A DNA stretch of 64,000 nucleotides from Pseudomonas sp. H1h. Its GTDB lineage: Bacteria; Pseudomonadota; Gammaproteobacteria; Pseudomonadales; Pseudomonadaceae. The stretch covers positions 62,001-126,000 of the forward strand of contig NZ_AYMJ01000016.1 in assembly GCF_000633255.1 (NCBI RefSeq), in the 5' to 3' direction. The notes beneath the pieces are model-generated. The model was not told the origin of the DNA, did not search any database, and was given only the letters and a program-made list of their open reading frames with translations. Position 1 is the stretch's first letter, and each line of letters begins with the position of its first letter. A program made the translations under genes and the position numbers. Shown here one piece after another: positions 26,658 through 37,323 of the stretch.

Positions 26658-28592
26658 TCATTCGGGCAAATGACTGTCAGCCCAGCGGCGGACTTCGGCG
26701 TACGGATACTCCTCCAACGCCGCATATCCGGAAATCGTTCGCGCCTTGAGCCTGGTGAATAGCGGCACACTGATCCCGCACAGAAACCGCGTCAGCCGCT
26801 CCGCCGTCGGCACACTGCCAGTGTGCTGTTCGTGCCTGTGGATAAAATCACCGCACAGCGCCACAAAGTTTTTATCCACAAGCGCCGGCAGTTCCGGTGG
26901 TGGTGGTAGCCGCGCAACATCCCCATGACACACCGAACAGTGCCCGCAATGCTCGGGCGCGTTGTGGTCACCGAAATATTCGGCCAGGCGATATCCCAGG
27001 CAACGCTCGGTGGCAAACAGCTCGAGCATCGCGTGAATCCGGGCGATCTCAGCCTGCTCATGCCGGGTGAAATATCCGTGCAATTCACCGCTCAGAACAG
27101 CGCTGTCGAAATCGCTGTGCAACACGTTGTAGACCTCGGTCATCTGCTTGCTCTCAAGCTCGACCCAGCCCTTCTCCTGGAAGTAGTCCAGCGCCGTCAC
27201 CACCCGATTGCGCTCCGCCGAATACTGGGTGTACATCGCGTCGAAATTCACCGTGGCCCAGGTGCGTGCGCGACTGGAGGTCTGAATGATCGCCGCGACA
27301 AAATCCCTGCGTTCACCCTCGAAACGTTCCAGCAGCGCTTCCGGTTCCAGCAGGTACTTGAAACGGTACTCGGCGTAATACGCATAGCGCGGCGCGATCA
27401 GGCCATGCAGCTCCAGCTGCACCAGCAGCGTCTTCAGCGGCAGCGAGCGAATGTTGCTCTGATCGGCCAGCGGCCCGAGCAGAAACTCCCACTGCCCTTC
27501 GGGCGCCGCAGCCTGCAATTCCTCCAGCACACAAAGAATCCCCTCGCGCTCCGGGGTGTCGCCGTAGACGAAGTTTTCCAGCACGTTGAGGCTGTCGCGA
27601 TTGGCCAGCACCAGACAGTCCGAGGGCTGCCCGTCACGTCCGGCACGACCGATCTCCTGACTGTAGTTCTCGATGGATTTGGGCAGGTCAAAATGCACCA
27701 CATTGCGGATGTCGCTCTTGTCGATACCCATGCCGAACGCAATGGTCGCGACGATGCAATTGGACTGTCCGGCCATGAAGCGCTTCTGTATGCCCTCGCG
27801 CTGATCGTGTGGTAATCCGGCGTGATAGGCCTCGGCCTGAATGCCGTTTCGCCCAAGATGCTCGGCAATGTGCTCGGCGGTTTTCTGCAGGGTGACGTAG
27901 ACGATGCTCGGCTGTCCCGCACGCTCGCTCATCCACTCCACCAGACGCCGACGCTTGTCCTGACCGCGCACCGGTTCGACCAGCAGATTGAGGTTGGGCC
28001 GGTAAAAACCGGTGGTCACCACATCTGCTTCAGCGATGGCGAATTTGGCCTGCATGTCGGCAATCACTTGCGGTGTTGCCGTGGCTGTCAACAGAAGGGT
28101 TTGCGGGATATTGAACTGGCGCTGGTAGTCCGGCAGTTTCAGGTAGTCGGGGCGGAAGTTGTGACCCCATTCGGAGATGCAATGCGCCTCGTCGACCACC
28201 AGCAGCGAGATCGGCACCTGCTGCAAAAAGTTGCGGAAACGCTCATTCTTCAGGCGCTCCACCGAGATCATCAGAATCTTCAATTCACCCGAGCGGGCGC
28301 GGGCCATCACATCATTGGCGTCATCGCGGCTTTGTGCCGAATCGATGCTGCCGGCACTGATACCGTGACGCTTGAGGAACGCCAGTTGGTCCTGCATCAA
28401 CGCCAACAGCGGCGAGACCACCAGGGTCAGGTGCGGCAGCAACAGCGCTGGAACCTGATAACAAAGCGACTTGCCGGAACCGGTGGGGAAAATCGCCGCT
28501 GCCGAGCGCCCGGCCAGCACGGCGCTGATCGCCGCCTCCTGTCCAGGTCGAAACTGTGGATAACCGAAAACCTGTTCCAGGGTGTTGTGCAT
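26658..28592 (-). CDS. RecQ-family ATP-dependent DNA helicase
   Basis: 644 residues. The helicase core has motif 0 YPQFRPGQEAAI, Walker A PTGSGKS (36-42), Walker B DEAH with the following aromatic-rich loop CISEWGHNFRPDY, motif III TATAT, and motifs V-VI IAFGMGIDKSDIR and QEIGRAGRDG. A RecQ-C zinc-binding region is at about 530-565 (CLGYRLAEYFGD, CGHCSVC). The HRDC domain is not obvious; the C-terminus (about 580-644) is a different helical region. It may be a second RecQ paralogue rather than the canonical enzyme. 3'-5' DNA unwinding in repair is expected. Confidence 0.92.
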   Translation of the reverse strand: MHNTLEQVFGYPQFRPGQEAAISAVLAGRSAAAIFPTGSGKSLCYQVPALLLPHLTLVVSPLLALMQDQLAFLKRHGISAGSIDSAQSRDDANDVMARARSGELKILMISVERLKNERFRNFLQQVPISLLVVDEAHCISEWGHNFRPDYLKLPDYQRQFNIPQTLLLTATATPQVIADMQAKFAIAEADVVTTGFYRPNLNLLVEPVRGQDKRRRLVEWMSERAGQPSIVYVTLQKTAEHIAEHLGRNGIQAEAYHAGLPHDQREGIQKRFMAGQSNCIVATIAFGMGIDKSDIRNVVHFDLPKSIENYSQEIGRAGRDGQPSDCLVLANRDSLNVLENFVYGDTPEREGILCVLEELQAAAPEGQWEFLLGPLADQSNIRSLPLKTLLVQLELHGLIAPRYAYYAEYRFKYLLEPEALLERFEGERRDFVAAIIQTSSRARTWATVNFDAMYTQYSAERNRVVTALDYFQEKGWVELESKQMTEVYNVLHSDFDSAVLSGELHGYFTRHEQAEIARIHAMLELFATERCLGYRLAEYFGDHNAPEHCGHCSVCHGDVARLPPPPELPALVDKNFVALCGDFIHRHEQHTGSVPTAERLTRFLCGISVPLFTRLKARTISGYAALEEYPYAEVRRWADSHLPE

Positions 28593-28715
28593 GCGCTGTC
28601 ACTCCGTTGACCGCTGTGATGCCAACAGCCTAGCGGGCGGTCGCAGCGAGTCTAGAAAAGGCCGGGGTCAATTCAATACGGGATGATACAGCGAATGGTG
28701 CAATCCACTCGGTGC

Positions 28716-28742
28716 CCTGTGGCAGCGAGCCTGCTCACGAAG
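28716..28742. repeat. Degenerate single REP
   Basis: CTGTGGCAGCGAGCCTGCTC, a unit with two substitutions from the usual core and no partner. It lies between the recQ-like gene and the lipoprotein gene. Confidence 0.6.
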
Positions 28743-28773
28743 AGGCCTTCAGACCAACACAAGAACACACCAC

Positions 28774-29283
28774 TCAGGGCCGCAGAACCGCCACCCGCAG
28801 TTGCTCGTTGAGCACCTGCTCGTGCACACCCTGGCTCTTGCTCGCCCACAAGGCATGGGCCGGACTGATGTCACCGGTGAAGGCCGCCGCCAACTGCCGC
28901 AACTCCGCAACACTGCGCACGCGAGGACAGAACGGTTGCCCGTCACAGTCCTGGCTGGCGTTACGATAGGTACTCAACAAACGATCCCACAGACCTTCAC
29001 GCACCTGCCTGATCGACTTGAGCTGCACATGAGGCACACCCAGCCGCTGCTCGAGTCCCGCCTCGTCCAGCGCTTCACTGGCCAGCAAGGCCTTGCCGAA
29101 CATCAACACCTCGGCACGTGAGGCAGTATCGATACCGGGCTGGCTCGAGAGCGCATCGGGCCAGCCGGTGCGTTCAAGGTCGGCGAATATCCATCCACTG
29201 CCCACATCAGACGCCAGGGTCGACCGGCAACCACTGACCCACAGCAACAAAATCAAGGCCATTCGTAGCCACTGCATACTCAA
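28774..29283 (-). CDS. Putative lipoprotein of unknown function
   Basis: A 169-residue protein. The N-terminus MSMQWLRMALILLLWVSGC has a hydrophobic core ending in a lipobox-like VSGC, so Cys19 may be lipidated. The mature part has one likely disulfide pair (QDCDGQPFCPRV) and is otherwise helical. No family is recognised. The 284 bases between it and the next gene hold only promoter-like sequence as far as I can see. Confidence 0.6.
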   Translation of the reverse strand: MSMQWLRMALILLLWVSGCRSTLASDVGSGWIFADLERTGWPDALSSQPGIDTASRAEVLMFGKALLASEALDEAGLEQRLGVPHVQLKSIRQVREGLWDRLLSTYRNASQDCDGQPFCPRVRSVAELRQLAAAFTGDISPAHALWASKSQGVHEQVLNEQLRVAVLRP

Positions 29284-29567
29284 TTCCCTTTAAGCGCGTA
29301 TCGGACATTTGGAAACGCCCTACAGATTCTGGCGCGCACCATACAGAGGTTTCCCAAGAAACGCCTGCGAATCCCGTGGGAAATTTCTGCGCTAAGGGTT
29401 TCACCGTGAAAAAACTGCGAAACCTTGTAGGGCAGATGCCTGATGCCCGGTAAAACCCCTACGAACTCTGTCCATCGTGGCGCTCTTGTGACGACTTGCC
29501 TGGCACTTCTATAGTGGCCAGCGCGGCTGAAACCACTGGAGCGACTTCGTACAGGACACGTCTCACC

Positions 29568-29855
29568 ATGAACATGCACGACCCGCAGGCCCCTCGTTAT
29601 CACCCCCTCAAAAGCAACTACAGCGATCATCCGGTGCTGACCATCGATACTCAGGCCAGCCATGGCGATCTGCTCGACGCCGCCCATCAGCGTCTGCGCG
29701 CCGCCAGCGACTTGCTGGAGACTCTTTACTGTTTGTGTTTCAAACAAGCCGACGTCAAAGATATCCCCAACATTGTCAATGCACTGTATCTATTGACCCA
29801 AGACGGCTGCGAACTTCTTGACGTAGCAAGACTGCAACTAACAAACCCCGCATAA
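29568..29855 (+). CDS. Small Pseudomonas-type protein of unknown function
   Basis: A 95-residue protein. A short polar N-terminus (RYHPLKSNYSDHPVLTIDTQ) is followed by a helical bundle (LLDAAHQRLRAASDLLETLY, ALYLLTQDGCELLDVARLQL). The ATG at 29568 has AGGA upstream; a second ATG lies two codons in. The length and pattern recall Pseudomonas DUF3077/DUF6124-like families, but I cannot assign it firmly. It lies 95 bp before the lipase gene, with AT-rich DNA between. Confidence 0.6.
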   Translation: MNMHDPQAPRYHPLKSNYSDHPVLTIDTQASHGDLLDAAHQRLRAASDLLETLYCLCFKQADVKDIPNIVNALYLLTQDGCELLDVARLQLTNPA

Positions 29856-29921
29856 AAAGCACAACCACAAATAAAGCAACAACTAAACACTTCAAACCGA
29901 CAACATTAAAAACTAGCCTGC

Positions 29922-29946
29922 TTGCTCTTACATCAATAAAGAGCAA
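29922..29946 (+). promoter_or_regulatory. Hairpin next to the lipase start codon
   Basis: TTGCTCTT / AAGAGCAA, an 8-bp perfect stem with a 9-base loop, ends four bases before the ATG at 29951. No clear SD is visible, so the hairpin may limit initiation. The surrounding 90 bp are markedly AT-rich compared with the window. Confidence 0.4.
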
Positions 29947-29950
29947 CCTC

Positions 29951-31078
29951 ATGACGACATTAACTATTTTCTTTTGCGGCACCGGCTCCACCAAGTTCGA
30001 TACCAGCAACGCCAACTATTGGGATGGTGAACTGGTGTCCACCCTCGCCTCGCACCATACCGGCCGTGAATTTGCCGAATGGATCGTGGTCGATGGCCCC
30101 GGCACCAGCAACCTGCAGGCCGACGAGCTGTTCACCAAGTCCGCCGACTATGGCATGAGCGGCACGCTGTTCGGCAAAGGCTGGGAAGAAAACGTACTGC
30201 ACGCGATGAACATCATCAAAGGCAAGTGCGACTGGCAACGCAAGCAACTGACTGAAGCAGAATACAACCGACTCAAAGCCGCCGGCATTCCCATTGAAGA
30301 TGTAAAAGCCGAGGGTTCCTGGTTCTGGCGCAACTACAACTACGGCGAACGCAGCGTGACCCAACAGAAGTTGCAGGAGCAGATCATTAAAACCTTCCGC
30401 AAGGACGGTATTATTCCGACCAAAGTCAACTTGGTCGGCTGGAGCCGCGGCGGTATCAGCTGCCATATGTTGGCCAACGCCATGTTCAACGACAGTGCGC
30501 TAAAGAGCATACCTGTGAATATTTTCGCCATTGATCCGGTACCCGGTATCGGCAACTTCCAGGAACATCGAGTCAAACTCAACACCAACGTCAAAGAGTA
30601 CATCGGCTTCTACGCCCGCGATGAACGCTCGAAAGGCTTCAGCTGCGTCATCCCGCAAACCGCCACCGGCACCCGGACTCACATCTTCCCGATCCCCGGT
30701 CGCCACGCCACCCTGGTCGGCAACGCCTCCGCCGATGGCGTCACCGGCCCGAAAATGCTCGCCGAGCCCGGCCAGTTCGTGCGCCACTTCGCCGAAACCT
30801 GCCTCAAGCGCTGGGGCACTTCGCTGACCAAAACCCTGAACCTGACCGATGCCTCCCTGAAGCAATGCGCCGACGCCATGGTCAAGGACGCGGCGAAATA
30901 CAAGGCCATGGAAAAGTCCTCCTACACCTGGTTCACCGAACTGGATCAAGGTGAGCGCTACGTATCGCTGGGTAGCAAAGGCGTGCCGTTCTCGTCGGTG
31001 AAGGGCGCGATCTATGCACCGGATACCGGGCTGACCACCAGCGTGCTGGATCTGGCGGCGTATCGGCATATTCGTTGA
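29951..31078 (+). CDS. Putative alpha/beta-hydrolase lipase, T6SS Tle-like
   Basis: A 375-residue protein with no signal peptide, opening TIFFCGTGSTKFD. The nucleophile elbow is LVGWSRGG (G-x-S-x-G, Ser165). A likely catalytic Asp follows in IFAIDPVPGIGN (Asp195) and a likely His in PIPGRHATLVG (His252). The GxSRG elbow followed by DPVPG resembles type VI secretion lipase effectors (Tle group), which likewise lack signal peptides. No vgrG, adaptor or recognisable immunity gene lies alongside, so an effector role is inference. A house-keeping lipase is the alternative. Confidence 0.65.
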   Translation: MTTLTIFFCGTGSTKFDTSNANYWDGELVSTLASHHTGREFAEWIVVDGPGTSNLQADELFTKSADYGMSGTLFGKGWEENVLHAMNIIKGKCDWQRKQLTEAEYNRLKAAGIPIEDVKAEGSWFWRNYNYGERSVTQQKLQEQIIKTFRKDGIIPTKVNLVGWSRGGISCHMLANAMFNDSALKSIPVNIFAIDPVPGIGNFQEHRVKLNTNVKEYIGFYARDERSKGFSCVIPQTATGTRTHIFPIPGRHATLVGNASADGVTGPKMLAEPGQFVRHFAETCLKRWGTSLTKTLNLTDASLKQCADAMVKDAAKYKAMEKSSYTWFTELDQGERYVSLGSKGVPFSSVKGAIYAPDTGLTTSVLDLAAYRHIR

Positions 31079-31311
31079 AGACGGTGGGTGTTGATCGGCG
31101 TAACGCGAAAAAACCTACAGCAATTGCCTATCGGCTGTTCGTCCCGTTCCTACAAGTACAGACAACTTGTCGCCTATGACCACCCGCTAACTGACGCTGC
31201 TAATAAGCGGCTCGGGCCTGGTCACCCAATGGGACATAAACGCGTCCGTTGTATGCTGCCGGCAATTCAAATGCCTGCACGCTTAATGGTGGCTGTGTCT
31301 GGACGCCCACA

Positions 31312-31339
31312 AAAAAGCCGCCCCTAGGGGCGGCTTTTT
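31312..31339. terminator. Bidirectional terminator
   Basis: A perfect 28-bp palindrome, AAAAAGCCGCCCCT joined to AGGGGCGGCTTTTT. It serves pckA on the minus strand and probably the lipase gene on the plus strand. The remaining sequence from 31079 holds no gene I can support. Confidence 0.92.
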
Positions 31340-31357
31340 CATTGCTGCAAACAGATC

Positions 31358-33061
<1,704 letters not shown>

Positions 33062-33080
33062 TTACCTGCGCTGAACCGTT

Positions 33081-33983
33081 TTAGTGCCGGGTATCTGACG
33101 GCGTGTCGACACCCGCGCCAGCGAACAATTGAGCGATATCGGCTGCATCGAACAGGTAGCGTTCGTTGCAGAACTGGCAATCGATCTCGATTTTGCCACC
33201 CTGTTCGGCCACCAGCGCCTGCGCGTCTTCCAGACCCAGGCTGACCAGCGCATTGCCCGAGCGTTCCCGCGAGCAACTGCAACGAAAGCGCAGGTTCTGC
33301 ACATCGAACAGGCGCACTTGCTCTTCATGGTAGAGGCGGTGCAACACGGTTTCGTTGTCCAGGCTCAACAACTCGTCGGCGGTCAGCGTGCTGCCGAGCG
33401 CGGTGATGTGCTGCCAACTGGCGGCGCGTTCTTCTTCGTCCTTCAGGCGATCGGCCGGCAGCTGTTGCAGCAGCAGACCACGGGCACGTCGACCATCGGC
33501 GTAGAGCCAGAAACGCGTGCCGACCTGTTGCGACATGACGAAGTAGTTGGTGAAGCACTCGGACAGGTTTTCGCCATCAAGGTCGACGATGCCCTGATAG
33601 CGCTGGCCGACAGTCGGGTCGACGGTCAGGGCCAGCACGCCGTTCGGCATCAGGTCGGCGAGGGTTGCATCGGCTGCGATCTGATCCGCGTGATAACGCG
33701 CCAGGCCACGGATTTCACGTTCGCTCGAGCACTCGATCATCAGCATCGGGATCGGGCCTTCGGAGCGCGCCTGCAGAATCAGCAAGCCGTCGAATTTCAG
33801 GGTGCCCACCAGCAACGAGGCCGCCGCCATCAGTTCGCCCAGCAATTGCGCGACCGGCTCCGGGTACGGGTGCTTGGCGAGGACTTCGGCGTAGCTGCGT
33901 TCCAGCGCAACCAGTTCGCCGCGAGTGTCGCTGTCATCGAAGATGAAGCGTTGGGTGTAGTCGGTATCCGGGAGATCGGTCAT
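33081..33983 (-). CDS. hslO: Redox-regulated chaperone Hsp33
   Basis: 300 residues. Hsp33 is a holdase switched on by oxidative unfolding. The zinc-binding cysteines are complete: CSC (Cys235, Cys237) and CQFC (Cys269, Cys272). The N-terminal domain has the typical [14 protein letters not shown] segment. I use ATG 33983 (MTDLPDTDY) rather than the frame's upstream extension. It is upstream of pckA on the same strand, with separate transcription likely. Confidence 0.97.
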   Translation of the reverse strand: MTDLPDTDYTQRFIFDDSDTRGELVALERSYAEVLAKHPYPEPVAQLLGELMAAASLLVGTLKFDGLLILQARSEGPIPMLMIECSSEREIRGLARYHADQIAADATLADLMPNGVLALTVDPTVGQRYQGIVDLDGENLSECFTNYFVMSQQVGTRFWLYADGRRARGLLLQQLPADRLKDEEERAASWQHITALGSTLTADELLSLDNETVLHRLYHEEQVRLFDVQNLRFRCSCSRERSGNALVSLGLEDAQALVAEQGGKIEIDCQFCNERYLFDAADIAQLFAGAGVDTPSDTRH

Positions 33984-34087
33984 AGGTCTGGGTATCTGAA
34001 TTGATGACAAAATGGTTACAAAAGATGAAAATCCCGCGCTTCTCCGCACCCATTTGGTGCGAAATGTTCAGCCACGGGAGGCATTTT

Positions 34088-34888
34088 ATGAACAATCCGG
34101 GTTTGTTCCAATCAAGGTGGAACCTCGGCCGGCTGGTTCTGTGTAACGTAGTGCCATTGGCGCTACTGGCTTTCTGGTTATGGCCTACGGGTCAGATGCT
34201 GTGTGTGATTTTCGACGAGTGGCTATTCCGCTCACTCAATGCACCGCTGGCCAGCAACCCCATATGGCTCCACATCTGGGCAATTGCAAGTCTGCGTCCC
34301 TTCGACATCGTCGTCGGGTTGATCCTGCTGACGCTGCTGATCAAGGGCGACTGGGTGTTCAAGGCGATTGACGTACGCCGCGCGTTCTTCGGTTTTTTCT
34401 CGATTCTGCTGCTGATGGTGATCATCCGCGCATTGTTTTCCAAATTCGCCGACTACATGGACTGGCAGCACAGCAGCCCGTCGATGGTACTTGAAGGCGC
34501 GGTGCACCTCAGCGACTACTTCCCGCACCTGGAAAAGGCCTGGGAGCTGAAGGATCGTTCGAGCCAGAGTTTCCCCGGTGACCATGCTTCGGTGCTGTTG
34601 ATCTGGGCGCTGTTCATGGGCGTGTTCAGTCGCACAGTCGGTCAGTTCCTCGCCGTCTGGGGCCTGGCGTTGCTGTTCATGCTGCCGCGTCTTGTGGCCG
34701 GCGCGCATTGGGGCCAGGACGACTACATCGGCGGCATGCTGCTGGCGGTGTGGGCGCTGGGCTGGGGTTATTACACGCCGTTTGCTTATCACGCGGCGAA
34801 TTTCTGGCTGAAAGTGACCGCTCCGATCTTTGCGCTACTGGGCAAGTTGCCGATGGTTTCGCGGATGAGTGTGGTGCGTAGCGCCTGA
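34088..34888 (+). CDS. PAP2-superfamily membrane phosphatase
   Basis: A 266-residue inner-membrane protein with about six hydrophobic segments. PAP2 motifs are SFPGDHAS (C2) and RLVAGAHWGQDD (C3); the C1 motif is weak. I use ATG 34088, preceded by GGGAGG at good spacing, rather than the open frame from 34001. Family members act on phosphatidic acid, undecaprenyl-PP or lipid A phosphate; LpxT-like lipid A modification is possible but unproven. It is divergent from hslO. Confidence 0.85.
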   Translation: MNNPGLFQSRWNLGRLVLCNVVPLALLAFWLWPTGQMLCVIFDEWLFRSLNAPLASNPIWLHIWAIASLRPFDIVVGLILLTLLIKGDWVFKAIDVRRAFFGFFSILLLMVIIRALFSKFADYMDWQHSSPSMVLEGAVHLSDYFPHLEKAWELKDRSSQSFPGDHASVLLIWALFMGVFSRTVGQFLAVWGLALLFMLPRLVAGAHWGQDDYIGGMLLAVWALGWGYYTPFAYHAANFWLKVTAPIFALLGKLPMVSRMSVVRSA

Positions 34889-34925
34889 CATCGCGTTGAC
34901 TCAGGCGAGTGCTTCGCACTCGATT

Positions 34926-35012
34926 CGCGAGCAAGCCCGCTCCCACCCTTGACCGTTTTCCTGCTGAAGGAACCGGCTCCACTGTGGGAGCGGGCTTGCT
35001 CGCGAAGAGGCC
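34926..35012. repeat. REP doublet, short-class polarity, inside a duplicated region
   Basis: TTCGCGAGCAAGCCCGCTCC at 34925-34944 and TGTGGGAGCGGGCTTGCTCG at about 34984-35003. The right arm is copied again 148 bp further on. Both arms carry the GGGCTTG variant. Confidence 0.85.
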
Positions 35013-35235
35013 GGCCTTGACAACGCAGAAACGTCGCCCTCACGCCTCGTTACTGCTGCCACGAAACTTGAACAGATCCCGCCGCGGCTCCCACCATTGA
35101 CCGTTTTCCTACTGAAAGAACCGGATCCACTGTGGGAGCGGGCTTGCTCGCGAAGAGGCCGGCCTTGACAACGCAGAAACGTCGCCCTCACGCCTCGTTA
35201 CTGCTGCCACGAAACTTGAACAGATCCCGTCGCTG
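34940..35235. repeat. 148-bp tandem duplication spanning the hslR 3' end
   Basis: Two head-to-tail copies, 34940-35087 and 35088-35235, differ at only a handful of positions (for example CCCTTGACCG versus CCATTGACCG, and CTGCTGAAGG versus CTACTGAAAG). Each holds a REP arm and the last codons of hslR. The copy at 35188 onward belongs to the live gene; the other is a non-coding remnant at about 35040-35085. Confidence 0.92.
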
Positions 35236-35595
35236 CTTCTTGCTCGGCTTGCCGTCGGTGCTCACGCCCAACGCCCCGGCCTTGCGCATCGCTGCGGCCG
35301 CTTCACGTTTGGCAACACTGGCCTCGGTCTCGGTATACAGCGCCTGCGCCTCGGGTGCGCCGCGACGCACGATCGACAAGGCTTCAACCTTCACCGTGCG
35401 CGCTTCAAACCCGGTGCGAATCTCGAACTCATCACCAATGCGTGGCTCTTTGCCAGGCTTGCAGCGCTCCCCACGGCAATGCACCTTGCCACTCTCGATG
35501 GCTGCTTTGGCCAAGGCCCGGGTTTTATAGAAACGCGCCGCCCACAACCACTTGTCGAGACGGACCTTGTCGTCCTCTTCGCTTTTTTGTGCCAT
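35188..35595 (-). CDS. hslR: Ribosome-associated heat shock protein Hsp15
   Basis: A 135-residue S4-domain protein. The S4 fold is VRLDKWLWAARFYKTRALAK continuing to VHCRGERCKPG (about 11-55); a basic C-terminal tail (KPSKKQRRDLFKFRGSSNEA) completes it. Hsp15 binds stalled 50S subunits carrying nascent chains and helps recycle them. Its last codons lie in the second copy of the 148-bp tandem duplication; the coding sequence itself is intact. Confidence 0.95.
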   Translation of the reverse strand: MAQKSEEDDKVRLDKWLWAARFYKTRALAKAAIESGKVHCRGERCKPGKEPRIGDEFEIRTGFEARTVKVEALSIVRRGAPEAQALYTETEASVAKREAAAAMRKAGALGVSTDGKPSKKQRRDLFKFRGSSNEA

Positions 35596-35812
35596 GGAAT
35601 TTCCTCATTCTGAAATATTGGTGAACTGTACTACCGTTTCTGTCGTGCCATGAATTGCACCATCCCGGATTACAATGCGCACCACCCGACACCTGCTTGA
35701 GGCGTCGGCGATCCGGGCTGTAGATATCTGTCGCCTTTTAACCCTTATTCTGCGTGAATACCGCGAATCCGGCCCCGTGCGGGCTGAGCGGTTGCCACGG
35801 TTGAGCACTTTT

Positions 35813-36292
35813 TTGAAGACATTTGACCATTTGACCGTTGTTGGTCTGCGCGAGTGGGTGGCGCTCCCTGATCTGGGAGTCGCGGGCCTGCGGGCGAAAA
35901 TCGACACCGGCGCGAGCACCTCCAGCCTGCACGCCACCGACATCGAGCCGTTCGAGCGCGACGGCGAGAAGTGGGTGCGCTTCACCGCGCACCTGGGCAC
36001 GGTGGTGCAGTTGCGTCACCGGCGCTGCGAAGCACCGCTGGTCACGCGCAAGACCATTAAAAGCTCCAACGGCCAGGCTCAGGTGCGCTACGTGATCAGC
36101 ACCACCCTGGCCCTCGGTGATCGGGTGTGGGCGGTCGAGTTCACCCTCGCCTGCCGCAAGTCCATGCGTTATCGCCTGTTGCTCGGTTCCAAAGCCCTGA
36201 TCGATGGCCAGCTGGTGGTCAATCCGGGCATCAAATATGTACAAGACAAGCCGGTGTTCCCGGTATCTACCTCCTCCACAGGTGTTGCATGA
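35813..36292 (+). CDS. rimB: RimB, retropepsin-like protease partner of RimK
   Basis: About 159 residues. [14 protein letters not shown] (Asp31-Thr-Gly) is the aspartic-protease-like motif of the RimK-linked DUF785 family, followed by [15 protein letters not shown] and [15 protein letters not shown] sequence. I start at TTG 35813 ([15 protein letters not shown]) where homology should begin; the frame is open back to 35675 and the SD is weak, so the start is uncertain. It overlaps rimK by four bases (ATGA). In P. fluorescens RimB modulates RimK-driven glutamation of ribosomal protein S6. Confidence 0.85.
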   Translation: MKTFDHLTVVGLREWVALPDLGVAGLRAKIDTGASTSSLHATDIEPFERDGEKWVRFTAHLGTVVQLRHRRCEAPLVTRKTIKSSNGQAQVRYVISTTLALGDRVWAVEFTLACRKSMRYRLLLGSKALIDGQLVVNPGIKYVQDKPVFPVSTSSTGVA

Positions 36293-37194
36293 AGATCGCT
36301 GTGCTGTCGCGGAATCCGCGTCTGTATTCCACCCGTCGCCTGGTCGAAGCCGGCACCGAACGCGGGCATGAAATGGTAGTGATCGACACCTTGCGCGCCT
36401 ACATGAACATCGCCAGCCACAAACCGCAGATCCACTATCGCGGCAAGCCACTGGAAGGCTTCGATGCGGTGATTCCGAGGATCGGCGCGTCGGTGACGTT
36501 CTATGGTTGCGCGGTGTTGCGCCAGTTCGAAATGATGGGGGTGTTTCCGCTCAACGAATCGGTGGCCATCGCCCGTTCGCGAGACAAACTGCGTTCGCTG
36601 CAACTGTTGTCGCGTCGCGGCATCGGTCTGCCGGTAACCGGGTTCGCCCACTCACCGGACGACATTCCCGACCTGATCGACATGGTCAACGGCGCGCCGC
36701 TGGTGATCAAGGTACTGGAAGGTACCCAGGGCATCGGCGTCGTACTGTGCGAAACCGCAACGGCGGCGGAGTCGGTGATCGAGGCGTTCATGGGCCTGAA
36801 GCAGAACATCATGGTCCAGGAATACATCAAGGAAGCTGGCGGTGCGGATATCCGTTGCTTCGTGGTCGGCGACAAGGTGATCGCGGCGATGAAGCGTCAG
36901 GCCAAACCGGGTGAGTTCCGCTCCAACCTGCATCGCGGCGGCAGCGCCAGCCTGATCAAGATCACCCCGGAAGAACGCATGACGGCATTGCGTGCGGCCA
37001 AGGTCATGGGCCTGGCGGTGGCAGGTGTGGATATCCTGCGTTCCAATCACGGGCCGCTGGTAATGGAAGTTAACTCGTCGCCGGGACTGGAAGGGATCGA
37101 GACCACCACCGGCAAGAACGTGGCGGGGATCATCATCGAGCACCTGGAGAAGAATGGCGGGCCGAACATGACCCGGACCAAAGGCAAGGGCTAA
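36289..37194 (+). CDS. rimK: Ribosomal protein S6 modification protein RimK
   Basis: A 301-residue ATP-grasp ligase that adds glutamate residues to the C-terminus of ribosomal protein S6. Seen are the N-terminal [20 protein letters not shown]-binding [37 protein letters not shown] and the metal site [14 protein letters not shown]. Its start overlaps the rimB stop, so the two are coupled. RimK modification is linked to c-di-GMP and to niche adaptation in Pseudomonas. Confidence 0.96.
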   Translation: MKIAVLSRNPRLYSTRRLVEAGTERGHEMVVIDTLRAYMNIASHKPQIHYRGKPLEGFDAVIPRIGASVTFYGCAVLRQFEMMGVFPLNESVAIARSRDKLRSLQLLSRRGIGLPVTGFAHSPDDIPDLIDMVNGAPLVIKVLEGTQGIGVVLCETATAAESVIEAFMGLKQNIMVQEYIKEAGGADIRCFVVGDKVIAAMKRQAKPGEFRSNLHRGGSASLIKITPEERMTALRAAKVMGLAVAGVDILRSNHGPLVMEVNSSPGLEGIETTTGKNVAGIIIEHLEKNGGPNMTRTKGKG

Positions 37195-37225
37195 TCCGTT
37201 AGAGATGTGGCGCCAGGGAGGCCGC

Positions 37226-37292
37226 CTTCGCGAGCAAGCCCGCTCCCACAGGGGAATGCATTCCAACTGTGGGAGCGGGCTTGCTCGCGATG
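37226..37292. repeat. REP doublet, short class
   Basis: TTCGCGAGCAAGCCCGCTCC then TGTGGGAGCGGGCTTGCTCG, 67 bp in all, between the convergent rimK and envZ-type genes. It probably forms a strong hairpin at both 3' ends. Confidence 0.9.
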
Positions 37293-37323
37293 GGGCCATC
37301 AGCCTCAGCGAAAATTTCAGCTG

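Noticed and set aside
29496..29567. 24-codon N-terminal extension of the 95-residue protein
   Set aside because: The upstream ATG has no SD and the segment looks like promoter sequence; the ATG at 29568 is better.
34909..35191. Short frames encoding similar peptides around the duplicated region
   Set aside because: They are translations of REP and the copied hslR 3' end, not genes.
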